A DNA stretch of 64,000 bases from Rhexocercosporidium sp. MPI-PUGE-AT-0058 (lineage: Eukaryota; Ascomycota; Leotiomycetes; Helotiales): positions 868,001-932,000 of the forward strand of contig JAGTJL010000019.1 of the NCBI GenBank assembly GCA_020746875.1, given 5' to 3'. Position numbers and translations under genes: made by a program. The notes beneath the pieces are model-generated. The model made no database searches and was not told the origin of the DNA. It was given only the letters and a program-made list of their open reading frames with translations. Shown piece after piece: positions 23,040 to 36,118 of this stretch. How positions within the stretch are numbered: position 1 is the first letter of the stretch; every line of letters begins with the position of its first letter.

Positions 23040-25966
23040 TCAAGAAGGTACACCCTCATAAACAAACCCATTCGCCGTCGTCCTCATCCCCTTCGGATCC
23101 ACATTGCCCCTCCTTCTCCTGACACGACGGGTCGAGCTCCTGTTCCCGACGCACTTCACGAAGACGGTGAGGCCGGTTACGATGAGGACTACTATTGCTG
23201 CTATTGTGGGGACCTGGTTATTGCCTCCGTTAGTGATTGTTTTGTGTGTGTGTGTTAGGGAAGCGGACTGGATTGGGGGCGGGGAGGAAAGGGGAGAGGG
23301 AGGGAAGGTACCAGGATGACTCGTTTTTCTAGGTCGTTTGCTTCGCCTACTGCTTCCTTGTAGGGACATGTTGCGCTGGGCGTAGTGAGTTAGTATGAAT
23401 ACAAAAGGTAAGTAGTGAGTGGTGAGTGAAGAAGATGTGTGTACGACGTAATAGAGAGGGAGAGGTCTGGGATGGAAAATAAAGTAAATAACTATGCTAG
23501 CTCGCTTAACCAGAAGGAGCAAAGAGAAGACGCAAAGAGAAAAATACTCGAACTCAAAATAGAGGGATACAAGAAATTGGAGCGCAAAAGGGCACGGAGA
23601 ATGTAGAGATCAAGCAAAACGACGAAATATGTAGAAAGGCATTAAATAATAGGCAAGAAGGGGACGTAAGTAACGTACTTCGGACCACCTGTCGTCCAAC
23701 ACCCCTCCACATCCAGACTGTTGAAATCCACCCACGCGCCGTGCCCATCGAAATCTCGATCGCTACGGCGCATGGCGAGGGTTAGGTAGGCGTTCTCAAG
23801 CGCTGTTCGGGGAGCGGCGAAATCGTATTCCTCTGGGCAGTTCTCGTCTGCGAAGCTGTAGGATACGGCGACGGGGGCGAGAGTCTGTTGTTTGGAGGTG
23901 TGAGTGTGGGTACTTGGGAGGCGTGGGGAGTTTTGATTGGGTGGGAGAGATAGGGAGAGTTTGCTCGTAGTAAGGCGAGGAGAGTCAGGGAGTAAGGAGG
24001 AGGGCGTATGTGGACAAGAGACGGACGGAGAGGGGGACATAGTGAGTTAAACGTACCCAATTATACGGCTCATCCCTTGCACGACACGCAGCGTATCGTT
24101 TTGCTGAGCAGTCGTCTACGATCCAGCGGCCATCGCGGTCTTTGTTACTTATTGCGCAACGGAAGATTTGGGAATCTGAAGAGGGGGAGGAGGGTGTCGT
24201 GGAGGCGTTTTGGGGTTCGTTTGGAAACCAAGACCTATTTCATCGGGAAATTAGTACCGTGATTGTGCCTTGAAGGTTTGTGGGGAGCGACAGGAATGCA
24301 ATAAATAGAAGGGTGCACGTACCAGATTGCTGAGCGGGCGAAGAGAGAGTAAGGTGTTGAGTTTGTGTTTGCGGATGTGGAGAGGAGAGTGCGGTTTAGG
24401 TGTGGAGAGATGCCGCAATTGGTGGTTGAGGAGGTTAGGTTTAGAAAGGGTGTTATATCTGCGATTGTTAAAAGGTGTAACGTGAGTTGTGACGGGAGCG
24501 CGAGGGAGTAGAGGTTGAGTTTTGTGAGGGAATAGGAATAATTCAGAGATGGGATGAAAGTAAATGAACAACAAGTCAAGAGGATCGGCAACAGCAAAAA
24601 ATGGATTATCGCTTGAGAGCCGAGCCCCTGCATTCGCTTCAAATGTATCGAACAGGAAGGGACATCGAAAGGAGTACTAACCAGCTGAAGCCGCTGTCGG
24701 ATAATCAAAAGTCGATAGAGTACTGAGAACAGCCCAGGATGAGTTGACTTGCGCCACATCATCAGTACCATTATTCATAAAACATCCACTCGTAATCATG
24801 CCATCATCATTCGTCCTAACGTCTGTCTGGAGATCCTGAAGAAACCCATCGCGGAATATCGTCCCCGAGTCACCAGTAAAATTATATTCTACCATCTGAG
24901 GGTCAACTGTTCCCCATCCTATCAGCAATCTCTTGCTATTTGCGAACTCGATGTAAGCCTCTGAGGGCCACCCATCTTCGGTGGTGAGAATCCCGTTTGC
25001 CGTACGATCCATCTGGTAATAACCTTCCACAGGCCTGTACAATTCATTCTGGATATTGTACCAAGACTCATTGAGGTTTAATCTATCAGAGAGCAAATTA
25101 GACTCTGTGTAGATATAGTCCGTCAAATTGCCAGCAAATTGGCTACCAAGCAGTTCGGGCCCTTGGGGCAGGCTTGTCGGCCGAGGAGCTGGTGCATCAG
25201 GATCTTGTTCCGATGATGCCGCGTGGAGGTTTAGTATCAGGTAGAGGAGATGGGCTCCAAGTGTGTTTTCTGTCTTTTGGATGTAGTCGAGGAGCAGACT
25301 AGTGAAAGTTGAGAGATTAATGGATGTGGTGCAGACATATGGCCCACTTGCCACCAGAGGATTATTTGATGTGTCTGGGAACGACGAAATACTTGGTAAT
25401 ATTTGCCCAAGTGAACTTTCCGCTGTACTCGTTGGACCTGGATTCGTGAGAGTTGGTGCACTTGTACTCTGTTGTCTGGCAATCAGATTTGGACCTGTCG
25501 AAGAAGTCCGAATGGGAAGTGATGATGCTGTGGCCAGACTTGTGGATTGAGAGAAATTGGACGCCGAAGTAGAACCGGGGAATAGTGTTGTAGTTGATAA
25601 TGGCGTAAGATTTTGCAGCCACGGTGGGATTGAAACTGGACAGAAGGACCATACACCTCGTGCTGTATCCCAATACAGGTCTAACTCGAACCTCCGAAAT
25701 CCCACAGCGAGGAGGTTGGAGATACAATCTCCCGCACTATCGTCTTCATATCTGTCTCCAATAAAGCAAGCAGCTTTTAAAGAAACGCCTGGATCTGTGA
25801 CGAAGTTGATTGGCACCCTCAAACCCAAGTCTCTCTGAGACTGAGAAACACATACGTCAGCACGTGAGCAAACATGCTCATAGGAATACAAAGTACACAC
25901 GAGGAAGACTGTGGTGTATGGTGGTACAGGTAGGGCAGAAGACCCTGGAGAATAATTCTCACTCAT
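23040..25966 (-). CDS. MTC6: Maintenance of telomere capping protein 6 homologue
   Basis: Six exons (25966-24682, 24458-24323, 24234-24057, 23884-23679, 23375-23312, 23213-23040) give 680 residues. A hydrophobic N-terminal segment (TTVFLVCTLYSYEHVCS region) is followed by LRVPINFVTDPGVSLKAACF and FELDLYWDTARGVWSFCPV, which I recognise as the Mtc6 signature. Many N-x-S/T sequons and paired cysteines indicate a lumenal or extracellular domain. Exon 3 ends RDEPYNW, and exon 4 contains FADENCPEEYDFAAPR. The last exon holds the single transmembrane helix (TIAAIVVLIVTGLTVFVKCV) and a short basic cytosolic tail. The yeast gene was named from a genetic screen for telomere-capping defects. Its molecular role is unknown, and the topology suggests an indirect effect. 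All junction phases are consistent; the fourth intron is the longest, about 300 nt. Confidence 0.88.
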
Positions 25967-26429
25967 CCTCCACGAAAAATACAAGCATTGAGCTAGGTAA
26001 GAGCGTTTGATATCTCATCGGAGGAACCGGAAGCGCGAGGATAGAAGAAATGTGGATCTGTAAATATCACAGATGGCAATTGATGAGAAACAAACAATCC
26101 AGAATACAAATTGAATGGTAGAGAACACGCGCCCCAGGATAAAAGACAAAAAAATGTGCCGGAGTGTAGATATATTCCAATGGTCGTAAGAAACCTGTTA
26201 GTGGATATTTGGAGCTCAACCTCAATCCCTGTCGATGGTCATGATCGGAGAAACAGACGGGCCGAAAGCCACAGTGGCGTTGACCAGTGGTGACCGGGTC
26301 TCCACTCTTTAAATCTGAACTGGACAGGTCGCAATATTCATCAGCCTTCTCATGTTCTACCTCCCCTTCGAATTCTACATTCCAGACAAACCACCACCAC
26401 ATCTCCACTCACCACGTCCGGTACAGACC
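25967..26429. other. Divergent promoter mtc6 / sec62
   Basis: 463 bases between two start codons facing away from each other. Frames on either strand are short and overlapping. It is a bidirectional promoter by position; no specific motif is claimed. Confidence 0.6.
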
Positions 26430-27667
26430 ATGGCAGATCAAGCACCTCCCCAAGGCCCGCCAGCCGAACAAGGCGAACCTCAAATCAATTTCCAAGCCCC
26501 GCCAGGACAACCGCAGCCGACTCCAGAACAGATTGAGGTTATGAAGAAGCAACTGGCTGCCGAAGCTGCAAAGAATGGAATGACCATTCCACAGTTTCTG
26601 CAGAAGATGCAGGAAGCACAGAGACAACAGCAGCAGGCCCAGGCACAACAAGCCCAAGCTCAACAACAGCAACAGCAGCAGCAACCCATTCAACCAGGTC
26701 CTCCAAAGCCAGAGGCACTTGCAGTAGCGAACTTTCTGAAAGGCCAGGATCTCAAACTTCGAACATGTATTCTCAATGGACAGCGCAAGGACATGTTCAA
26801 GGGTACGTGTTCTGTATTCTATGACGCTCAGTATGTCACTAACAAAACCGCAGTCAAACGCGCACTCCGAGCCCTTGAATCCCCAGCCTACGCCAAAGCC
26901 CGCTCGAAGAACCCTCTCTTACCCGAGATCACCGATCGTGCTTCTCTCGAAAATACTTTCAAGCTATTGCCTATGTCCCTACTCGCCCTTCGCGTCTCCA
27001 AGTCCGATCCTCATGAAGGCCACAACCATGCTCCAGGAGCACATAAGACAAAGCGAGTCAAGGGTCTCTGGACAGTCAAAATCGAACAACAACAAGAATG
27101 CCGTGAGGAACTACACTTTGTTTGGCTTTACGAAGGTGCACAAGTCAAGCAGAAACTGTACGCTGTTGGTGCTCTAGCTCTAGTCTTCACAGTCGTCATG
27201 TTCCCGCTCTGGCCGATGAAACTCCGCCTGGGTGTTTGGTATCTCAGTATGGGAATGCTTGGTCTCATCGGATTGTTCTTCGTCATGGCTATCTTCCGAT
27301 TGATCCTCTTCGCGATCACCATGTTTGCCGTCCCCCCTGGACTATGGCTTTACCCAAATCTTTTCGAAGATGTCGGATTCTTTGATAGCTTCAGACCTCT
27401 CTGGGGCTGGCAAGAGGTAAACTCTCCTCCTAAATACTCTTATGAAATGAAATTGAGGCTGACAAAATTTAGGAGAAGAAGAAAGGCAAGAAGAAGTCGA
27501 AGCAATCTGGTTCCGCAAACGCTGGTGCCACGATGGCGGCCATGACAGGACAACCCGCACCAGCAACAGCCACGACAACCTCTGCCGCACCTCAGATCCG
27601 CACCGGTTCGAATATTCAGCAAAGACACCAGGCGCCTCGAGTAGAGGAGGTTTTCGATGAGGATTAG
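26430..27667 (+). CDS. SEC62: ER protein translocation subunit Sec62
   Basis: Exons 26430-26802, 26854-27416 and 27473-27667 give 376 residues. The glutamine/proline-rich N-terminus is followed by the cytosolic Sec62 domain (EALAVANFLKGQDLKLRTCI through KMFK|VKRALRAL). Two closely spaced hydrophobic segments follow (LYAVGALALVFTVVMFPLW and LGLIGLFFVMAIFRLILFAI), then a WGWQE motif and a lysine-rich tail (EKKKGKKKSKQ) ending in VEEVFDED. Sec62 pairs with Sec63 on the Sec61 channel for post-translational import into the ER. The start MADQ was chosen because the upstream in-frame extension (from about 26352) looks like leader sequence. The first intron is 51 nt with no stop, so retention would insert 17 residues without breaking the frame. 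Confidence 0.94.
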
Positions 27668-28294
27668 ATTATGGTATCTCGAGAATGGTAAAAGTGAAGG
27701 GCTGAATAGGTTATGGGCGAATGAAATGTAATATGCCGGCGTTATTTGCATGCCTCGTGAAAGATCAATTCCACGTGGGACTTGATCTCGCAAGAGCTAG
27801 TCTCCAATCCAAAATAAATTCAGAACTAATTATGTCGGTGTTGCATGTTGCTGTATTCTTGAGCATTCCAGAAGGTACGCATCTAACCCGTGTGGTGGTA
27901 CTTTTGACAGCTCGGTTAAAAGGAGTACCCCAGAGCCCTTATCTGCATCCTTCCAGTCAGCAGCCAATCTTCACCCATCAACGTGAATCTCATTCGCCCA
28001 AATTTGCAGAAATGACACTGCGGCTGAGTGGGAGCTGCCCGGGTGAGGCAGCAGCCTGCGATAATCGCGGTATAACTATCACCTGCCACACTCCAAATCC
28101 GGGCAGATGAAACAGCTTCATTTCAGACCATCGACGGTGCTAGCATCGAGGGATTTCGAAGACGAGACCTTCAAAGTCCTAGAAGCGAAGCTGAGCAAGG
28201 TTTCTTCCTGTGGTCTGAAACGGTCTTCCGCCGCTGCAATTGCTCTTTTAAGGTCACACGAGGGCCACCCACGTGAGCTTGATCTGTCCTTCAG
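27668..28294. other. Intergenic between sec62 and the NLR-like gene
   Basis: Head-to-tail spacing of about 630 bases holding the sec62 3' flank and the NLR promoter. The frame at 28107-28334 overlaps the NLR start and has no family resemblance. Confidence 0.55.
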
Positions 28295-31200
28295 ATGGAG
28301 GTCCTGGGAGTTGCGAGCAGCATCGCCGGGCTGATTAGTCTTGCTGATGTGATTGCCTTCAAAGTATCCAGGTATTACAACTTGGTGAAAGGAGCGCAGT
28401 CGGAGATCAGGGCGTTGTTGGTTGAGGTACAAAGCCTATACGGAGTTTTGAATAGCCTCAAACTTCTTGCAACATGTCTGGAAGATGGCCAACAGCCTTT
28501 AGGTACATTCCCCACCCAATCTACGTCAATTTCACCTGACTAACAGAATGCTAGCACCGTCCAATATACCGAAACTAGATCATTTCCAGACATGTCGGCA
28601 AAATCTTGACTATCTGAAGAAATCTCTGAGCAAGCTTGATCTGGATTCTTCCACAAAGCTCACCGCGCTCAAGATCAAGTTACTTTGGCCTTTTAAGGCT
28701 ACTGAGACGAAGGAGCTCGTTGAGAGAATCGCTAGAAACAAACGAGATCTCGCTGATGCTTTGACGGCCGATGGACTGTGAGCTTCCCCCGATGTTTCTT
28801 GAGATTTCTACTTACATCTAGCTAGGACCGCGTTGGTGAATGCCCTATCAACGCATGTGGACTTGACAGAAGCAGTAGAAGATGTCCAAATGAGACTTCA
28901 AAAGATGGCGGAGGAGAAAGGAGAAAATGAACAAGGTATGGCAAAAATCACGTTTCAACAAGTGATGCTAACATGTCTTCAAGATGAGCACAAGAAAACT
29001 GTGTTTGAATGGTGCTCTAGGGTAACTCCCTACGAGAAGCATCGAAACGCCAAAAGTCTGAGGCATCCAAATACGGTCTTGTGGTTCTTTGAGTCCCCAG
29101 AGTTCAGGTCGTGGACCTCAGAAGCAAATTCAGGCATTTGGCTGTATGGCATTCGTAAGATCGATCTCAAACGTGACCTTGAAGCACAAGACTGACATAC
29201 TATTTTAGCTGGGGCTGGAAAAACAATTCTCACGTACGTCAGCAATTTTCTTCTAGTCTTTTGGGAATTCTAACACAGACAAGGTCGGCTGTAATCGAGG
29301 AAGCTAAGATGCTGGCTGCAACGAAGCCAGATCATGCGATTGCGTATTTTTATGTCGAGTATCGCTTGCCAGAGACACAACTGCTTTCTAATATTCTAGG
29401 GTCTTTGATCAGACAGATCTGTGCAAGCTCGGAAGACGCTTTTGGAGAACTCGAGGCATTTTATCGGGAGTGCAACGAGAAGGCCAAGCACCCCGTTTTG
29501 CCAACTTGCGAGCAACTCGGTGAGCTTCTCAGTCGTATATCAAGAAGCTTCGAGTGTGTGATGGTTGTTATCGATGGTCTGGATGAAAGTTCGGACGCGC
29601 AAGAGAGAAGCTCCATTCTTAATCTACTGTCGACTCTGAGTACGCCTGAGAACGGAACAATCAAAGTTGTCTACACGAGCAGAGATGAAATTGACATTCG
29701 ACGAAATTTCGAGTCATTTGAAGGAATGTCCATTGCAGCTCGGAGCAATGATTTGGAATTGTACGTTGCTGCTGTCATTGAACTACGCATCAAAAACAAA
29801 TCCCTACGTTTACGAGACCCTTCCCTGAAGGAAATAATCATTAACGGCATCGTCTCTAAGGCTAATGGAATGTGAGCATCCAAAATTTCCCTGGATGGAT
29901 CGCCTCAGCTCACTGTATAGGTTTCAATGGGCAAAATGTCAGCTTGACTACCTCTGCACGCTGAGCACCGATAAAGAACGACGTCGGGCCCTCGAGACAC
30001 TACCGGCGGATCTGTTTGAGACATACACTAGAATTCTGGACCGGGTCGTCAACAGTACTCCTGGCAATCGGCGCTTAGTTGAGAGAACTCTAAGATGGAT
30101 CATCCAAGCTCGGTATCCCTTACATATTGATACTATAGCTACAGCTGTAGCAGTTGAAATTGGCTCAAGATCTATGGACGAAGATGATATCTCGGACCAG
30201 GATAGCATACTCAAATGGTGCAGTAGTTTGGTCACAAAGAATGAACAGTCTGGATTGCTCGCATTTTCTCACTTTACCGTGGAGGAGTTTCTAACAGACG
30301 AGAAACTCTTGGCTATTCCAGGGCTTCGAGATTTCCATCTGGATGATTCCGCGTCAGAGAGCATTGCAGCTAAGGTCTGCCTCACGTACCTACAGTTCCC
30401 AGAATTTTGGCACTGGGAACTCCGTGATTCAAGAGATATCATAGCAACGGCATCCGACTTCCCGTTCTTGAGATACTCCTGTGAATGGTGGCTTCGCCAC
30501 GCTGAAGGAGCAAAAGATCTGAAAATTGACGAGGATGAGACATATGTTGACCTAACCCGGCAGCTTTTCAACCCCAAGAAATCTTCCAACTTTGTGCTGT
30601 GGCTACACATCTACTGGGCTGAACACGGGACATACGCTATAGAGGTACCGAAAGCGGCTCCAACTTTGCACATAGCAGCCGCTCTACATCTTGGTTCGGT
30701 ATGCAGCTGGCTTTTGGAGCAGAATGGTTGCGATGTCAATTTCGATGATGCGACTCTTGGCACGCCATTAATATGTGCGATCAAAGGTATTGGCTGGGGA
30801 TACGGACCAATGAGTCCATTAAAGGAAAATGTTGTTCGACTGCTTCTTCAGCATGGGGCTAGAGGGGATGTAAATTTCAGTGAGACTGATTCCCTCGATG
30901 CGCAAGATGATAGCTGCCTTCCTAGGAAGACTATCCGAACTCCTATGTCACTCGCTCTCGATATTGCCTCACGGGATATAAAATGTTGCTGTGCCATATT
31001 CAGACATCTCCTTGAAGCAAATTACATCTCCCCGTGTGCCGAATCTTCATTCTGGACATCATATCTGAGTCGACCATTCCCAGGACTGCCGAAGCCATTA
31101 GGGCCGCCGCCCCCTCCTCCCCCAGGCTATCTGGTTCCGCCAGAAATTAGACGGAGCAGGTCAAGGAGAAGTAGCGATGCTTCGTCCTCTTCGTCAGGGC

Positions 31201-34200
31201 TAGATTCGGGCGAAAGGCTAGTACAAATGATCCTCGGTCTCTTTAGAGACACTCTGAATCATCCTGACTCAACTTTACTTGACCACGATTCCAGAAGCAA
31301 GATGATATCGTATATTGCTACTCACGGTAATGACTCTTCTGACCAAGAGCTAGTCTCCACGCTGGCAACAAAGGAAGACTTGAACAACTCTCCCAGTACC
31401 ACGACTGACTATGCTGTTTCCGCAGCGGAAAATGGACAAATGCATTTGATCCAAACATACGTCGAGAAGGGAGTGGACCCTGAGATTCTTTATGAATGCA
31501 TACCTGCTGCCGCTGTAAATGGACAGACAGATATAATCACTCTTTTGCTGGGTTACTGTCCTCAGGTCAACTCCAGGATCTCTGAAATCGTTACCACATC
31601 TTGGATACTTGCAGCGAAATTCGGCTGGCACAAGATTCTCCGAGAATTTCTCAATTACGGTGTTGATGTGAACGTTGTTGTCAAAACGGAAGAAAAACGA
31701 CTGACCTTGAAAACAGCATCCGCCATCGCTTTCGCTATTCTCTTCGGCCATGTCGAAGCAGTCAAGTTCCTGCTTGATGTCCCTCAGATCGATCTCAACA
31801 TTCTAACAGATGGTCTCAATCTTGTTCATTTGGCTTTACAGGCACGAACAGGGAGAGTAGAGTTAGTTGACCTGGTCCTCAGCAGGGGGGTCAGCCCTCT
31901 CCATAACCAGGTTGGCAAAGCGGAGATATCGACGCTTCACTCCTTTCTCGGGTGTGATAATCCACTGGGTCCAAGAGACGCCGAGCTACTAAAGCGTTTG
32001 ATAGCCGCTGGGTGCAACCTCAAAGCAGTCGACAAACTCGGGAACTCTCTTCTACATGCTATTCTCAAGCGACGCACCATTCATCTCTTACCAAAGGAAA
32101 TAATTCGCATACTTAACGAGGATGGAGACATGAAAAGTCTGCCGGATAAAGCTGGCGAATTGCCTCTTCAACTGGCTGTCAGAGGGCGGGCTTCAACTGA
32201 TATTATTCGAATGCTAATACCGAAAGACACCTTACTGTGGAATTCGAAGGAGCTTCGAGTCTTCAGCGTTTTACATTCCGCGGTGTATCCTGATAGGGCA
32301 ATTTCAGCACCACCCCCTGGGCTTCCTCCAGGGCGGCTAGGCCTTCCACCGGGGCCACCGCCACCACCAGTGTCAACTGATCCCTATACAGACCCCTCGC
32401 TGCACATACCTCGTCCACCACCGCCAAGCATGCGGCCACAAGGAGTTGGACCTACCCCTGACGATCATGACATGCTTCGAATCTTAGACGTGCTTCTTGA
32501 GACAGAGGCTATTGACGTTGACGTGCTCGACCCGCTCGGAAATTCACCTCTCTTGTCTGCCACGAAGAGCTTCAGCGAACAATCTTCTGAGGTGCGCGCT
32601 ACAATAATCAGGAGGCTTTTGAATAAAGGAGCCAATGTCAACTGCATCAATAATGGACGATGGTCAGCTCTGCACTATCTAGCCTCCAATGGATTTGCGG
32701 CTGGCGTTGAAGAAATCTTCAAGTTCAATCCTAATCTAGATCTGTTCAACGAGAACGGCTTCTCACCTCTTCATCAAGCAATATTCCAAGGCAGAATTGC
32801 CTGCGTTAGACTTTGGATCGACCAGGCGAACTCGAGCAGTCAAAGATCCGAGACGTTTAGTAAAGCTTTGGAGACTCGGACGAGTCGTGGCCTTCTCCCT
32901 TTACACATTGCCGCGTTGCATAATCGGGTCGATGTAATTCTTCTTCTACATGACACTGGAAGACTTGGGGACATCAATGCGCCGGGACTCATTGATCAAG
33001 TAACTCCACTGCACTTAGCAGCCGTTGCTAGTCACATCGCCTCTATGAGTATACTATTGCAGTATGGCGCAGATGTGAACGCAAAAGCAATCGTTGGCAA
33101 CACACCACTGCATTTTGCAGCAGAGAGTGGGGCTATCAGTTCAGCACGACACCTTGTAGACAACGGCGCTCTGGCCAACCTTGAAAACGAGGATGGGATG
33201 ATGCCTTGGATGCTCGCTGAGACGCAAAAGCATACGGAACTAAAATTCGCCTTGGAAATAGCTGCCAGACACGCGGGTCAGGTCAAAAAAACGGACGCAG
33301 AAAGCACTGAGCTCGTGGTTGCAACCAACGTCAATCACACTAGTGATGGGCTTATCAGCATGCCTATGTCTACAACTCTTTTCAGAATAGCACCTGCACG
33401 CCCTAGGCCTTCGACTTTACTGGACGCTGTCAGTTCGGGAACAGACACTGAAGTTCTTGCCTTTCTTGCTACGGGGAGTGACCCCAATGCCGCGATTGGA
33501 AGAAAAGAAGAAGCTCCTCTACACATTGCTTGTCACAGAGGTTATACAGCAGTCGTGGAGCTACTTCTGGATTACGGCGCTTCCCTTGACGTGGAAGATG
33601 ATTCTCAGAATCAACCATTGCACTGCGCTGCTTCAGATGGGAGGCTTGATGTTGTTCAGGTGCTCATTAACCATGGAGCAAATCTCACAGCGAGGAACAG
33701 AGACATGCAAATTCCACTTCATCTCGCATCTGAGCATGGGTATCTCGATGTTGTCAAGATGCTTCTGAAGGCGTCTAAAGTTGTAGTACTCACCATAGGA
33801 TCTAATGGGGCGCTTATCGATGACGATAGAAATCTTGGTAGGACCTCCAATCATTGTTGTACTTGAGGAACATTTACTAACATGCTCCAGACGGCATGTC
33901 ACCTCACCTAGAACTAAGGGACAGAGAGGGCTATACCATACTCCTCGCCTCGCTTTTTGGCGAGAACGCTCACGTCGCCAATTACCTCATACAAGAAGGC
34001 GCCGACATCCACGCATTGGACGGCTGCGGCTGCGGTGCTCTATTCTATGCCGGCGATTCGTCAAACAAAACATTCATTGAACTTCTCCTGTCACGCGGTT
34101 TAGACATCAATCAAGCTGCACCAGGCGGATCCACACCTCTCTGCCGCCTCGCCGCCCGCGATCAGAACCATGAAGAAACAACCGCTCTAGCCCTCTTTCT

Positions 34201-34693
34201 CATCGAGAAAGGCGCTACCGTGTCGCCAAGACCGCGGTACAGCTTCTCGCCCCTCGTATTTGCTTGCGAGGCTGGCAATGTAAGCTTAGTCAAGGAGCTG
34301 ATGAAACGCATGACGATGGAGGAGATCAATACGACGACTGCGACGATGGGTACGCCAATCTATATCGCGGCCTTTCGCGGCCGTGCAGAAGTCGTCAAGG
34401 TGATGCTTGAAGCGGGCGTTGATCATGAGACGATACATTATGGGGAGACACCATTTGAGGCAGCCGTTAAAGAGGGACATCGCGATGTTGTCGCTGTTTT
34501 CAAAGCTTTCTACAGAGGAAGCGAGGGCAGAGATGGAGGTCAGGATGATATTGATGTGTCAGCATCCAAATCCAAATCCCACGTTGAGGAACTGGGCTCT
34601 GGATCGAGGATTGAGGAGTTGGATGATGACGACGCAGCCGCGGAGGAGAGCAAGTCGGAGTCTCTGACTCTGCCGCCACACTACTCGCGATAA
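28295..34693 (+). CDS. NLR-like protein: N-terminal Helo-like domain, NACHT-type NTPase, ankyrin repeats
   Basis: Eight exons (28295-28502, 28555-28777, 28826-28935, 28984-29154, 29209-29233, 29284-29871, 29921-33837, 33891-34693) give 2014 residues. The N-terminus (MEVLGVASSIAGLISLADVI, about residues 1-140) resembles the PigL_N/Helo-like N-terminal domains of fungal NLRs. It is followed by GIWLYGIPGAGKTILT, a Walker A whose lysine is at about 242, and VMVVIDGLDE, a Walker B near 343. A winged-helix-like segment (TLRWIIQARYPLHIDTIA) and HFTVEEFL follow. From about residue 660 come some twenty ankyrin-like units, for example PLHIACHRGYTAVVELLLDY, interrupted by two proline-rich inserts. The C-terminus is acidic. 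Such proteins act in fungal heterokaryon incompatibility and response to non-self; the ankyrins would be the sensor. The 25-nt fifth exon carries the P-loop. The ligand is unknown. Confidence 0.88.
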
Positions 34694-36118
34694 CCGGCGT
34701 CTGCGGGTATAGATAGCTTCCTTCGTATATTTAACCTGCAGTTTTATACTCTTGCTCGAATTTTTTCAATGGCTTTCGAGTAAATCACAATATTATCAAT
34801 AAATGACACTCTTTTCCGAAGTTTTATGCGAGATTACTCAAATGAATAGTCTCACATCCAAAATCATGACGTTTTGGAAATCTGGCGGCTTGTCGATCGT
34901 TAAATCATATCGAAGTCCTCAATTGGCACCGCCAGTCTGTAGTTGATCTTCCTAAGAAGTTGCATCACGATGGGTGTCACGTCGAAGAGGCGATAAGTCT
35001 GCTACGAAGATGTTTTGGTAGAGTATTACATCATTAGCCTAACAGTACATTTCAGCTAAAGTTTAAATAGCTAGCTATAGCAATAACCAAACCCTACATT
35101 ATTAATAATCATCTCCTATCGAACATGAACATTTTAACAAGTCTTCCAAAAACAAGAACATCACTACCACTCTCTTCTCCAATCCAGTCCTACACATGCT
35201 CGGCGTGCTTTATCTCGTCAAGGGGTTGGGTAAGGCTCAATACGGCTAACTTGAATTTAGCCAATAGAAAATTTATAGCTGATTCCAATTACTGCGTTCC
35301 TAAGTGAGGAAGCGTGAAGCATTTCGTGATGTTGTCCGTTTGTTATCATTTGGGTCTTGTTAAGCGAGCCCTCTTGCTAAGCGAGATTGGAAATTGGTGA
35401 ATGGTAGTAGAAGTTTGGTGAACTCGGATGTACTGTCTGTCTGCCGTCGACTGGTCATCGTAGCCAGATCTGTGTTGAAGTTACCCTTCCCGACTTCTGA
35501 TGTGCAGGGCAATAAACAGCTGTCCAATAGTCATGACGTGAGAGGGCGCTGGAAGCCTCGATGTTTGCATGATAGCTCGCTAGAGATTTGCGAGCTTTAT
35601 CGACGGCTTCTGAGTTCGAATGTCACAGTTTGCTCCTCAATTATACCCCAGAAACAGAACCTCCCGCTTGACCACCTGACCTCAAGTATGTTATACTGTA
35701 AAGTTCATTCTTTCCCCACAGTTGGATGTGTCTACTTCATCGTGTGATATGAACGCCTAATCATATGCCTTGAAGATGAATTTGCTTACTACCATATCAA
35801 GTGCTTATTGGAGGAGGATTAGATTCTGTATATTACGCTTTCTCACCTTTTCAAATGATCTGCGATCTCAGATTGCCATTAAATGATCATGTCTTATTTG
35901 ACAAGTCGTCATTTCTCTAACATGACCTGCTTTGTGATCTTTATTTTATCACATGTATGTTTGATAGGAAAGTTTGCAGCAATAATGTGACATGTAGCCA
36001 TTTTTACATCCTCTCAGAAAGTTTATAAGAATACCTTGAGTCTCCTCCTCTGATCTACATCAGCACCAGCAGCTGTCGTCTGCGTCAAAACTTCTCCCAA
36101 GCAAGTGTCAAGAAGACA
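34694..36118. other. AT-rich intergenic between the NLR-like gene and Argonaute
   Basis: 1.4 kb, noticeably richer in A and T than its surroundings (for example around 34730-34800 and 35040-35110). Short frames (35125-35307, 35394-35747) do not look coding. It must hold the Argonaute promoter. Confidence 0.6.
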
